Below are positions 47,501-60,200 of a stretch of DNA of 64,000 nt, piece by piece; position 1 is the first letter of the stretch, and each line of letters starts with the position of its first letter. A model generated the notes under the pieces. The model had not been told where the DNA came from. It worked only from the letters and a program-made list of their open reading frames with translations, and ran no database searches. The position numbers were made by a program, and so were the translations under genes. Location of the stretch: the NCBI GenBank assembly GCA_000711775.1, contig ARYC01018366.1:32870-96869 (forward strand), read 5' to 3'. The stretch comes from Oxytricha trifallax (taxonomy: Eukaryota > Ciliophora > Spirotrichea > Sporadotrichida > Oxytrichidae).

Positions 47501-50262
47501 ACTGGCTAGTACGCCACAGTTTCCTCAAATCCATCTGAGAGAATTTAATGATTAATATAATTTGGTCTAATAGTGGCCTGTCTGATGTTTTATTACTATT
47601 CAACACTATTGTCTAATTCTTCCACTATGATTTGGTATAAAACAAATCTACTATTAAATTGTTATGAAATTTAAATAATTTACCAAATTTAAGAGTAAAG
47701 ATTTAATTATGATAAAATGATGTTGAAATAGTCATCTTTATCTGTTGGATTATTTTAGTTATTTTGTATGTAACTAAAAATAGGCTATGACATTTAATTT
47801 GGCTTCTGATTATTGTCAACATGAGAAATAAATAGATTATTAATAAGTTATAGCTCATATTATAGAATACTAATATATAAAATTAACTATAATTAATATA
47901 ATTCATGAGATTGAATTAGAGAATGAACATAACTATTAGATTGGTTGGGGGCATTAGGCCCTGGTTTTTACTCTGAAAAATACGCACTTTCTGTGAATTT
48001 AGCATCATATTCTACTTCTTACTGATTGAAAGCTTACTCCCTCTTTTGATTTGATTTCAAAATATATTCAGTTTATCAATTCATTATATTAGATTAAATT
48101 TTGAGATTTGCTTCTATTATACCCATATTGTAATACTCATTTTGTATAAAATTGTCACTCTCCAAGTTTATATTAATATTCTCTTCCTTCAAGTTCTCCA
48201 GTGATTAAGTATATTTCTAATCTAAACCCTCACAGCTCTCATCACTCGACAATATAATCTAGTTTTATATTGCAATTTGTTACATCTAAGGGATCTAACT
48301 GGGTTATTATTGGTTTACAAGCTTAGACTTTTTCATAGGACTGGAGTATTTACTATTGCCTCGCGATTTAGACTTTGACTTTGATTTTATTCTATACTAA
48401 GTGTTCTCTGGTTTATTTTAAAGTGTGGTGGAGATTTATCCACTTCGGATTTGAGAGAGACTTATAACTAGGTTATCATCATAATTTAGCAAAAAGATGT
48501 GAGTAAATTATTATACCAGGGATTTGATATATCAGTGTTATGAATAATATATTAATTTGTCAAAGTCTACATTTGAGTAGTAAAATTTTCATTTTCTTCA
48601 TCTTTGTACTACTGTTAACCCATATTTACGTAATCAGTTTACTGAATGTTTGAGAGTAACACTCTATTCTAAAATTACAGCTCCTAACTTTATCTTAAAT
48701 TATAATATTTATTCGAGAAATGAAAGTTTTTTTGGTATTTAATATGAAATACTAATGGAATAGTGTAATTTCTGAAAACTAAAAATGATCAATCTTAAAT
48801 ATAGTGAATTTTAAAGATTTGAATTAGTCCTCTCATTTCTTAAGTTTAAAAGCATAATATAATATTAAACTTTATCTCATCTGTGTAAAATTATCATTTG
48901 AACTACTCAACATATTTTGCTTTTTGATTGGAGACTTTTCAGGGGAAGCCAATGTGCTTAAATTACTGTTATCCCCACTATTGCTATGTTTTAGTTATTA
49001 TTTCTTGACTGGAGATTGCTATTAATTTATCAAAGATTAAATTTATTGAGGATGTTAGACCTTTTGAGGTGAGGTTCCATTCACATTACATAGGTTTTCT
49101 ATTAGAAATGAATTAAGTATGATTTGATATTCGAATCTAGGAGTATTCTAATATATGAATTGGGTGAGAACTATAAAATTAAAGAAATAGTTTGTACTCG
49201 TTCTGATCAAAGGGAGATGAAAATTAGTATGAGAAACTGCGACTTATTGCATCTAAAAAGGACTCTGATTAAATTGTTAATTCAATCCTTGATTTTAAGA
49301 GATAAATCCCAGTTTATCATTTAAGAGTTAATATAAGGAATAAAAATACATTTTACACCATAAGCCTTAAACCATATAAAACATATTAAATTATAAAAAT
49401 GCAAATTTTTTGTAATATATAATTTTATTAAGAATTAAAATTGTTTTTAGCATTTTAGCGTTTTAAATAAAAAATTATATTATATTTATCTATTATTTAC
49501 CTAAATTGGTATTAGTTGGTCCATAGTTTTTAGAAGGACTGTGATTTTACACCAACCTTGACACTTTCGTAGGGCTATTACAATTGCTTTTTTATTTTTG
49601 TAAATTCTGAGTGTCTCCCCCTCTGTTTTGACTTTTTTTGTCCCTCTTCACTGGAGAACCAGAAGCCCCGATACCCTATAATGCCTGAATTTTGTGAGTT
49701 AACCCTCCCCTATTTCCTATAGTATTAGTGGCAGAGGAGAGAGGCTAATTAAAGATATGAATTCCATTCTAAGTTGCACTGTTAGTAAATCTTTACATGT
49801 AAAAGAATATAGAAGAATGAAATTCCAGATTTATATGTAGTTACAAACTTAATTTGAATTTGTTAGTGGAGAATATTTGTTAAGAATTAGCAATATGACT
49901 ATGATTATTGTTAGCAGTGATAGCTGTACTTAAGATGTTTATGGGCGGTACTACTCTTTAAGACATACCATTCACTGCTAATTAATGTTACTGTTATTGA
50001 TTCATTCTCATTACATTCGGTAGTTTTTATTGTGCTAGAGTGCAATTTATTTATTCATTTTTTATATCTAATTCTACTTATGGTATCCTTAATTGTTAAG
50101 GAATAAATATTATACTGAATATTGGGGTATAAAAAGATATTTACTATTCGATAAAACATATAATAAATCAAGAGTACCATTGAGATTCTAAAACCCTGAA
50201 CCCCTAGAGTTTGAAGTGGCTTGAGGTTGTTGCTGCAATTGCTGCTTATTTGTGTTCATCAT
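43431..50262 (-). CDS. very large protein: SP-motif-rich N-terminus, coiled-coil C-terminus
   Basis: Start MMNTNKQQLQQQPQATSNS at 50262. The N-terminal half is disordered with repeated Ser-Pro-basic motifs: GSPVKRDKKS (about 49650), NSPTKVSRL, NHSPSKN, QQSPVKKQQ (about 49010), PEKSPIKKQN (about 48930) and SHSPNKRQ (about 46700). These resemble CDK/MAPK sites. The C-terminal half is helical and charged: RQVMEEKYGQVKTV (about 46420), LLGEDLIIRDASNGKFDLDS (about 46150), LDSAQEGFPYLWVNGEKYV (about 45800), KDLQVKKQKLEEMLEQLDL (about 45500), ETDARRFIVDAIQMESEISE, VLNDWEKAWALGKEHLLD (about 44720) and ELIEEFEKLKIKHN (about 43870). It ends RHNPTEWNEFMTACLGGN and TGA. Many short introns, so exon limits are approximate. 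No family named; a cytoskeletal or basal-body role is only a guess. Confidence 0.65.
44553..44596. repeat. (TA)n microsatellite
   Basis: About 44 bp of alternating TA with one break, in an intron of the coiled-coil gene. A similar AT tract lies at about 52798-52842. Confidence 0.9.
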
Positions 50263-50716
50263 GATTAAATAGTTTGTTATTAACTAATAATTAGAAATAT
50301 AGGGAGGGCCAAGATTACTATTTACTTTTTATGAGTGATTAAATAATTTAATTTCTTTTTTCTATAATTCTCATGTAACTTAACTAGGAAATTTATAATT
50401 TGATGAAATAAATTTATATAAATCATCATGATTAATTATAATTTAAGTGTGAATCAATTAGATTTCGCAATTATTTTCCAAAATAAAATATATTCACTCT
50501 CTTTTTAATGATATATAGAAATTTATTAATTTTTAATTCTTGTTACATATATACCCCTCTATACTACTCTTTAAAATTATAAGATCATATTTATTCGTTA
50601 TAATTTAAAATTATTATTTATAATATTTCACTTATACTATATAGAATTTACAAAATTTAATGAAGAAAGAAATAAATTAAAATCTTTGTTCATCTATAAA
50701 ACATTACTAATTAAAA
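50263..50716. other. divergent intergenic region
   Basis: About 450 bp, AT-rich, between the start codons of two divergent genes. Presumably promoters for both. No motif recognised. Confidence 0.4.
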
Positions 50717-53700
50717 ATGGATTTATTTTTGTAACGATAATAACAAGAAAATTAAGAAACACGATCTGGGAGTGTCTCAAGGAATTAAGTTGTCCGCAGT
50801 ACTAAAAAGGATATTTTGCAATAAATTAACGAAATGTACAGTCGCAAGGTTAAGGTAAGTTGTCTTCTCATAAATAACTATTGCATATATATATATTTAC
50901 ACATTAAATTGTTCAATACAAATTATAAATATAATGTAATGAATTTAGGTAAAAATTGATTCGAAATTTTTGATACCAACGAAAGCCACTCTATTCGGGT
51001 TAGATGTCAGGTTTAGAGCAATTGATTAAAAATTAGAAGAGAATTGATTTTTATTTCATTTTTTTATATATTAAAAAAATGCCTTTCATTTATAGGGTAA
51101 ATATTAACCTAATCTTTATTTAAAATTAGAAGAGGATAAGAGTAAGTTAATAACATTGAAATATTATTTCTTATAATCATTTGATAAATAATTATCCTAA
51201 TTGCTCTAAACATTTATAATCATTAATGTTTCTTAGAAAAGCGAAGTGCATTTAAGAATATGGGCAAAAAGAAAAAAGGAGGGATTAATAATTCTCAAGG
51301 TGATATTGATTAAGAGGAATAGGTAGCAAACAGACACTCACTGCCAGTCCCTTAGAAATATTTAAGTATAGAGAGATAATAATAGTAGTAATTGTTCAAA
51401 GCAGGCAGAGCCAATAATTAAGATAACGATATTGCAAAAATAATACTTTTGTTAAAATTAGTAGTATTAAATTTGAAATTTGTTTTTTCCTTAAATTATT
51501 TTCTAATTATACTTTAAACTAAACCATGTATTCAAAGAGCTAATCAAAGAATAAGACATAAATGGGGGATACCTTCCAATCAAAGAAAACTTATGTTTAA
51601 ATTTTATTCCTATTTCATCTGCCGATATTTCTTAACATATTGACATTTTATATATAATCATTTATTAACTGGCAATGGGTACACTGAACTAGATGAAATA
51701 AAACATAAAATGATGTACGCAACTGCTAACGGCGGTTTTAATTTAGTCATGGATTAAAGTATACTTATATCCCCTAGATAAATCAACATTGAATCCAGAA
51801 AGAAACTTGGAGATAATCTCTAGACATAAACTTATTTTTTTGAGTATTATTGTGACAAACATAATATAAAAATGTTATAACAAAGTCTAAAAAGGGAGAA
51901 TTATCAAAGTTTACTTGTCAACAGATGCCTCTTAGCAAAATGATTTAAGTCCAAGTAAATTGCCATTGATCGATTCTAATAACCTAAATGTAATGAATTC
52001 TAGGAATATAACAAATAATGGGTTGAATTTCCAAAATTCAAGCATCGGAATATCCAAAGATTTTACCACTCACAGCACTTAATTAGGAGGATTTGGGAAT
52101 ACTAAAAACGCAAATGGGATTAAAATATAAATTTCCCAATTTACTATTTATTTACATACTACTTGAATAATCGATGCAATTTAGGATTTCTTATAGACTT
52201 TTTAATGGGGTTGTAGTAACATCACTAAAATCTAAAAGTTTCATGAATAGAAGTCAGAATATGGTATAGCCTTGTAATAGTCACTTAAATCAAACCAAAC
52301 ACAACAGTTGTTTTGATAATCTGATTGACAAGAGACTCAACCTTGAAGTCAATAAGAATCTTTCATTAATTTTATAATTTATTTATAATCTGATTGACCT
52401 TTTTATACAAGATTTTCACTTTATCTATATCAATTAGTGTATTTAAAATAAGATAGTCATTTTTTTATTACAATTCAAATAACTTTCATTTATTAAGGGC
52501 GACGACTCCCCTTCAAAGAAAAAGATTCTCACAGAAAAAGAACTGCTAGAAAAACAGCAGAAAAAGCTTCTCCGATCTCCCAGAGATCAACTAATCGATA
52601 ATACAAAGGTTTAATTGACATAAATGAATAATAGACTGAAGTAGCAAGCACAGGTTGAGAAGAACATTGAGAGAGCCAAGCAATATAATATTAAGAATGA
52701 CATTAACGGGGAAAGCGAAGGGGTGCAAGGAATTAAAATTATCATATAAATATTAAAAATGACATTCATGCTAAGTTTGAATCGTTATAAATTCATTTTT
52801 GATTTATATATATATATAATATATAAATATATAATATATATATAAGAAATTGGAAATATTATTATGTAAAAATTAAGGAAGTAGCAATTAAGAAGAGCAA
52901 GGAATTAAAGGATACTATAAACCATAAGCTATTAAAAAGGCGAAACTTTTCAATGACGAAGATTATTACCAAATTATTCAATATTTATTAGATTTCTCTA
53001 AATGTAGTAGTATCAATGAAATATATAAGATATTAATTTATAAGTGTAATATTTACATAACTTAGAGATGATAGAGAGATAAGCCAAGGAAATTGAGTAA
53101 GAAATGGAGCAGGATGAAGAGGAGAAGAAATTCTAATATAAAATAAGGCAAAGAGTTAGGGAAGAATAAATTAAGAAAAATGAGATTTAAAGGATTAAAG
53201 ACTAAGAAAATGATTCACTAACTCAATTAAAACTATAAAATTATGATTATTGCAAATTATTATTTTTACAAAAGCGGATAAGTTCCTTAATTATTATAAT
53301 TTTAATTCATAAGAAACTATTATATAAATACCATTTGTATTATATGAGGGTTAAATCGATGTCTAAGAAATCTAAGAAAATAAACATTGCAAATTTGGCT
53401 GATGACGATGATTTTCTCTTTGGAGAGACTATAAAAATAGATCAACCACTGCAAGCTCTATCTCAAAACTAAAATAAGTACAACTAGAGAAATCAATCTC
53501 AACCAGCTCATTACAACACCACTATGGGAATTGCTGCATCTGGTGCAGGGTAGAACTAAAATCTTATGATGAGTGGATAGTAACATCAAATTATTAATGA
53601 TATGAATGGATAAGGGCATAGTCCACTTTTTGGGAAGAGAAATATGACCATTCAGAAAGTTAAATCTCAGCAAAAAAAGAACTATAAAACATCATGGAAA

Positions 53701-54987
53701 TTGCTATTTTTAATATAATCCAGGATTTACTTATAAATTTCACGACATTCCCTATTATTATTATTACTACTATTATTATGCATCTTTACTATATTTTATC
53801 AGCACAGATCTCTCTAAGTAACTCAAAACATCATTAAGAAAACAACTCTTCCTTCATAAATGACTCAAGTAGAGAAAATCAGACTCAAAGAATTAGTTGA
53901 TTAAGAAATAGCTTCATATCAAATTCAAGTTGATAAAATGTTCAGTTAAAATAAAAATTGTAAGTTCAGACTATAGTTTTGTATATTTTTAAATTTGAAA
54001 GTAAAATCATTGAAAAATATTATATTTAGGGTCTATTATGATATCTGATGATATGAACTAGGCAAGAAATGAAGCTATGAAACGCATTAAATTTGAATAG
54101 CTGTAAGTAGCAATTTTTTAAATAGAGTTATATAAATTTAAATTTTTCCATATGATTCTTAACTATTTTTACAGAAAGAAACGATATTTGCCTGAATTCA
54201 TGAGAAAAATAAAAGAAAACTTCTTGAAAGAGAGACTGTAATTAGATGCTATACTAAACTATGATTCAGCTACAAATTTGGAGTAGAATTTACAAATAAA
54301 ATATGATTTTCCATATTATAGCATGAATCTTTACTCACTTTATTTCAAAGAATGCTTTAGTAAAAGCTTCAACCTTTAGGCCAAAACAACAAGATAAAGA
54401 CATCAGGTTTAAAACTTAACAACCTTAGCCCAAACTTTTAAACCATCCCTCTGCCCAACCCTCTCAATCGAATCTTACTTTACTCACTAACCAAAAATCG
54501 AAGAAGGGAGACAAGAATCATACAAATAACTAAAATTTAATTAAAGCATCATCGAATTCTAACAAGTTTTTGTAGCCCATCTCTGAAAATAAAAACGCCA
54601 TTATGAATGAGGAGCAATAACAAGAATAGCAGGAGTATGATTAAAATAGCAAGTTATTACCAAATTTTATCTGTTTTTGGTATATTATTCATATAAATTG
54701 CTATGAGAAGTTCAAAGATGACTTTATTGACTATATGAAGGGCATTGTCACGAAAGGAGGCACCTCAACTCTTGCTTCTATGGGTATTAGTTATGGAGGA
54801 AATCAGGGAAATTTAAAGTATAAGCGTAAGAAACTCAGAATGGATGAGACTGTGGAACAAATTGGAAATAATGTCAGAAACTTTAAATTTGATAATATCT
54901 CCAATATATTAAAAGTAAAAAAGCTTTTGATAATAGTAAATTTTTTGCAATTCATATTTATTAGTTTAGCATGAAAATGATTTATGA
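50717..54987 (+). CDS. large Gln/Lys/Asn-rich protein with charged helices, containing an IES
   Basis: Start MDLFLQRQQQENQETRS at 50717. Exon 2 reads KIDSKFLIPTKATLFGLDV and FRAIDQKLEE, interrupted by a 93-bp IES. Later blocks are NMGKKKKGGINNSQGDIDQE, KKKILTEKELLEKQQKK (about 52530), KAKLFNDEDYYQIIQYLL (about 52960), ERQAKEIEQEMEQDEEEKK (about 53075), NIANLADDDDFLFGETIKID (about 53385), RYLPEFMRKIKENFLKERL (about 54185) and KLRMDETVEQIGNNVRNF (about 54830). A last intron (GTAAAA...TTTAG) precedes HENDL and TGA. It could be two genes, with a second start at about 53361 (MSKKSKKINIA), but the frame stays open across that point. No family recognised; the style resembles nuclear scaffold or transcription-associated proteins. 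Confidence 0.6.
51042..51134. other. 93-bp internal eliminated sequence (IES) with 13-bp pointer
   Basis: The string AAAATTAGAAGAG occurs at 51029-51041 and again at 51122-51134. Left in place, the segment brings a TGA stop right after the first copy (GAG AAT TGA). Removing the segment with one copy gives GAG GAT AAG A followed by a proper GTAAGT donor, so the frame continues into the next exon. The segment has no GT-AG borders, which argues against an intron. Confidence 0.8.
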
Positions 54988-55517
54988 AGAATTCTAATTT
55001 TAATCTAAAATTTTATATATAAATGAAACTCAATACTACAGAGTAGACAGTAATAATAAAGAGTAGGCTCTATTGAACCACAAAGCTTAAAACATAATTT
55101 TAGAGGGTTGTAAACCTAAAAAACTACACAAGGGCAAACTGGATAGTAAATGCAGCAAGCGAACAGTAATATTAGTGGATTATGAAATAAATGCAATTAT
55201 TTGATAATTTAATAACAAACTATGAATAAATATTTTTAAAAAATTAAAAAGTAAAACAAATATAAGTCCTATAATTTGATTTCTTAAGTCTATATACAAC
55301 AAAATGTTCTTTAAAGTTCTTTTTAAATGAATGTTTAATTTCTATTTTCACTCTTCAATTCCATCATGCAGACTTGCATTAAAGAGCTTCCCAAAATAAT
55401 TAAAAATAATTACTACATTTTTCGAGTTTATTATAAAATTTCACATTTTTGTTAAACATTTTTTGGAGAAGTTTAAAATAAAATGGCTTTTACATGCTAG
55501 TTTCAATTTAATTTAAA
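54988..55517. other. convergent intergenic region
   Basis: About 530 bp, AT-rich, between two convergent genes. No gene or repeat recognised. Confidence 0.45.
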
Positions 55518-56908
55518 TCAAAATATCTGAAACTAAGATAAAATTATAATTTAATCTAAATGTATACTCATAAAGAATGTTACACTTTGCAGTGAAGCCA
55601 GTAGCATCTTAGCCCCAATACCCTTGGTAAATATGTGCCACCCCTCATTCTTAAATATAGTCAAAGCTGATTCCCCAGATCCACATTACTACCTCACAAC
55701 GACAACTTCTAAGCAATTTGTAAATTAAGCAGCTGTCAAGGCACCCATAATTGAGCCTTTGATGATGTAAGTATTTTCACTTTCTTTGAATTTCTAATTG
55801 CCATGCTTCTTTATTATATAATCGATGTAGCTCTCGTAGATTGTCATTTGTATAGTGTAATGACCTAAGAACGCCAGAGAGTAAGCCAATGAACCTTGAT
55901 ATAAACCTTTTACAGAATCTGTCTTTACAATTTTCATTAGAGCATCACTCACGTTTTTGTAGCCATACCTGTCATTCAGAGTATAAATCTCAAAATATTA
56001 TTGAAAATTTAACAATTTTACTCATACATTGGGGAATATCCCTCTAATTCCCTAATTTAATAAGAGAAATAACAATTGAGAATATTATTTTCCATATGAT
56101 TGCTTGTTAGAAATCTAACTTTGATCATTTCATAAGGATAATATATCATCAATGCAAGCATCTCTGCAATGACCGAGGCTGATGCATAAATCATAGCATT
56201 CCCTCTTGCGGTTTTAGGTTGGTAATGATCTTTCATGTACATCTTGATCCCTTTGTACATGTAGAAGTAGTAATACCCGCTCACAGTAGAAGAGTAAAAT
56301 GTTGCTGTATAACCTTTATATAACCCGTAAATACCATCATAAAATTGAACTATAGATAATTTATTGAATATACCTTATTTTGTTCGTTTTTTGTGTTAAT
56401 TTCATCTTAGACCATCATTAGTATATATACGTTTGACCATTTAATGGAATTTCAAATTCTCATGTATCTGCTTACTCCTAATATTTATAGCGTCAATGCA
56501 ATAGAATAAACTCTCTTGTAACAATATTGTTAAAGACCCTGCAGCGCCTATCCTCAGAATTTTATTCTCTGACAAACGAGATTTATATAGCGAAAGAAAG
56601 TAGGTACTGCTAAATATGCCGATAAATAGGGAAAATCTGAATCTTTAATAAATAAAATAAAAAACATTCTTTAAATCTTAAAAACTAATATTATGTCAAA
56701 ATGTAAAAATATATCTATCGTTTTGAATTACTCTTGCCAAGGTCTGATATTTCGTCAATTTAATAGTAAAGTAAAATTAAATTATTTTCAAATTATAAAT
56801 CTGAAATATAAATATAGCATAAAAAGTTAATTTATGAGGAGTCTTCAGAGTTCTCCTGTATGCGAATGAACTTCCTTTTAATTGCTGCTCTAAGCTTCTG
56901 GTATTCAT
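55518..56908 (-). CDS. mitochondrial carrier family (SLC25-like) protein
   Basis: Inner-membrane solute transporter fold with three repeats. Start MNTRSLEQQLKGSSFAYRR at 56908. Then come SLFIGIFSSTYFLSLYKS, ESLFYCIDAINIRSKQ (first PxD-type motif degenerate), GIYGLYKGYTATFYSS (about 56330), YYYFYMYKGIKMYMKD, the clear signature YYPYEMIKVRFLTSN (about 56140), GLYQGSLAYSLAFLGHY (about 55890), SIMGALTAAQFTNCLEVVVV (about 55740) and IFTKGIGAKMLLASL. Exons are separated by short introns. Only the second repeat keeps a near-canonical Px[D/E]xx[K/R]x[R/K] motif, as in divergent carriers. It ends SQFQIF and TGA; a slightly earlier end is possible. Substrate cannot be told. Confidence 0.78.
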
Positions 56909-57200
56909 ATTTATTTTAAGATTATTTTTACTAAAGGTTGTAAGAGTGAAGACTATTTCGTTGGACCGAAGTTTATGTATTTAAAAAATTATAATATAGT
57001 CCATTACTTAAGTATTAAGTCAAAAATGACAATTTTACATTTTAAAAAAAATACTGAATTATTTAATTTCCTCTTTACAACACTATTCTAGAATATGTGA
57101 ATAAAGATTTACATAGCCCAATTCTTCCTAAAATCTTTGAGAATTATTATGAAAATAAATTGTTTTCATCATTTTTGCAAAACAATTTGCTTTTTTCTTA
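56909..57200. other. intergenic region
   Basis: Short AT-rich spacer between the carrier start and the WDR17-like stop. A minus frame near 57190-57060 (EESYLIDKKKANCFAK) is open but out of frame with the gene before it. Confidence 0.4.
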
Positions 57201-60200
57201 TCAATAAGGTATGATTCTTCTCTTGCAAGTTAGAGTAATTGGTGAGAAGGGCATAAGCATGGCTAAGTCTAATGCTTCCTCCAAATTAGCCACATGCTCC
57301 TCGTCCTCAAGTAGAAATCCTGGTTACTATAATCAGTTGTTTAAGTATCATATTAAACAAAAATAATGATGCAAAATAGGATTCACTTACTGTTTTAATA
57401 ATGGCTCCAGTTAATTTTGAGTACTCGACCTCTGAAATGTCTCTTTCGATCTTTTTAGTGCTGTGTACCCAAATATGTCTAGCTGGAGAGGGCTCATCAA
57501 AGATTGGTTGATATTTTTGCATGAAAAGTTGGAGTTATTATAAGCTTTTTGATAGTACAGATTTGGGATCATAAAAAATATGTAAATCCTTTCATACTCA
57601 TATAAAGTTAGTACTAGTTTCCCTAACTGATTATATTATTAAACAAATAATAATCAAGGAGTTCTTGATCTAATTATTTATCACTCAATTCAGCTAATTG
57701 AGTGATTTACTAGAGCATTGCTGATTTATTTTCCTAGCTTAGCTTAACTAAAATTCTCAGCATTTTGTACATTCCTATGAACAAATAAGATTGAAATATA
57801 GTGATTACTGAAATATAATGCTTTGATGCATGCGATAGTCAAATATTTAAAAGGAAATTAAATTCAATTTACTGAATTTCATTTTTTCCTTAAGAATAAT
57901 TTTTCTTTCAATCTGTATAATAAATATTGATGAATTATTTGGAAGAAAAAATCGTCATCTATGCCCTCTAAATCAAAAAAGCCGAGTAAATAGAATGCCT
58001 CAAATGTCTCATTTTTCATAACTCCTCTTTGATCATCGTCTAAAAATAGAAAAATTATAAATTAAATTTTTTAATTTACTTTCGAATAATTCCATTGCTT
58101 ATTAGCATGCTTCAGTAAAATTAGCTCTCATCAAATTATCAATCAAAGATTCACCCCCTTAACTCTTAATTTTAATCTATATCTAGTAATAAAATAATCC
58201 AATCTTTTAAGTTAAGAGATGTGGAATTAATCATTCCACAAGTTAAAAAAAACAACTATTGATAAATAATTCTTGATCTCGTCCTATTCTTAATTGCAGA
58301 GCTTATATGCTACATCCAATAATCCTTGAATCTTTGAGTCATTATTAAGCGAGTATAATCGATTTGAGGAGATTATAAGAAAAGAAATGAAAAATACAAT
58401 TAACTCTGTAATTACTAATGCAAAATAGATTGATGTATTATTAACTGTCATCATTTCAAATCAATTTTAAGGATTTAATCATCAACTTTATTAATTAATC
58501 AAACATGGTGGAATATTAATTCTTTATTTTTTCAACTTTTCGGATTCATTTCTATTTTAGGGTATCTAACTTTTCACTTCCACTGATTACTATAAGTACG
58601 CTGTTGTTGAGTGTTTTTTCTCAAAAAATTTTAGATATCTTCAGGATATCTTCCTTGAGCTATCTTCAGGGTATCTTCCTAAAAAAAATTAAAAAATTAA
58701 AAATTTTACAGCAGTAATAACAGCAGCAATAACAACAATAGCAATAACATTAGAATAAATATCAGTAACAATAAAATCAGTAATTAATACAGTTTAAGGA
58801 TTTTTCCAAAAAATCCAATTTTTATAAAATTCAAGTTTTGAGTGCTTATGATAATGAAATGGATGATGAAGATATAGATGAAAATAGAAACAAAATCAAA
58901 GATTTTTAACTTTTGAAATTATCAAGAATTTCAAATAAACTTTATTAATTACTGATTTTATTGTTGCTGATATTTATTCTACTGTTATTGCTATTGTTGT
59001 TATTGCTGCTGCTATTACTGCTGTAAAATTTTTAATTTTTTAATTTTTTTTAGGAAGATACCCTGAAGATAGCTCAAGGAAGATATCCTGAAGATATCTA
59101 AAATTTTTTGAGAAAAAACACTCAACAACAGCGTACTTATAGTAATCAGTGGAAGTGAAAAGTTAGATACCCTAAAATAGAAATGAATCCGAAAAGTTGA
59201 AAAAATAAAGAATTAATATTCCACCATGTTTGATTAATTAATAAAGTTGATGATTAAATCCTTAAAATTGATTTGAAATGATGACAGTTAATAATACATC
59301 AATCTATTTTGCATTAGTAATTACAGAGTTAATTGTATTTTTCATTTCTTTTCTTATAATCTCCTCAAATCGATTATACTCGCTTAATAATATGATTATC
59401 TACTATTATTCTTGCTATCTAGAAAGCATTACTTTCCAAAGCTTTCATAAAGAGCAGAGTGCATATTTAGTCTAATGCTTTTGGGTAAAACATGCTTGCA
59501 ATTGCAAAGGCTTACAAACTTTAATCAAAATATAAACTACTTTATAGGAATTTCTATAATTATCAAATTAAAAAGTAAAATTATAAGGCATATTCAAGGT
59601 TGTTGCTTAGCAATAACTTTTACAAAGCTTTTTTAGAATCAGAGAGTGATAAATGAATGGCTGCAGAAAGGATTGGCATGTTTTGATCAAAACGTTTATT
59701 CGCTTAAGCTATGGTAAAGTCATCCAGTTATAAATATAGAGATAATTCTATTTATAATTATATAAAAAATAAAAAATAATTATTAAATAATTATACTTGT
59801 CATTAGGCCCTAAGTCATTTATTGATTTAACTGGCTGCAAATTTTAATTCTAAGTTCTCTCATGTTTACTTATTAAATATTTTTGACTTTTTTCTTAATA
59901 AAATAAATCTATTAAATATAAAAGAATTATATACAAATTACCCAGAACATCTTCGAATATACCTCCAGCATGATGAAGCGATTTCACAGCAATTGCATCT
60001 TAAGTTTCGCCTCTTTAATGTAAAATTTAAGCTGCTTCCTCTACTTGAGTAAATAAAATTTTAAAAATCACACAAGATTTAAAAAGAATTATTTAAAATA
60101 TAAAAAAATTAAAATTAATCTTAAATTACTTGATTTAGCAGAAGCAAGTAATGAATCTTTTCTTATTACGGATCTAGTATTACTTTTGAATTTTCTTCTT

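Noticed and set aside
49124-49324. Plus-strand ORF of 66 residues
   Set aside because: It sits in a probable intron or gap of the large minus-strand coiled-coil gene. No start context or partner exon seen.
51660-51920. Possible PAZ/Piwi-like segment (TYFFEYYCDKHNIK)
   Set aside because: The preferred exon frame leaves this stretch at an intron, and no other Argonaute motif (PIWI DDH) is present in the gene.
59278-59475. Plus-strand ORF starting MMTVNNTSIYF in the right arm of the palindrome
   Set aside because: The first part is a mirrored copy of the left arm and the second part is antisense to the WDR17-like exon, so it is not one gene.
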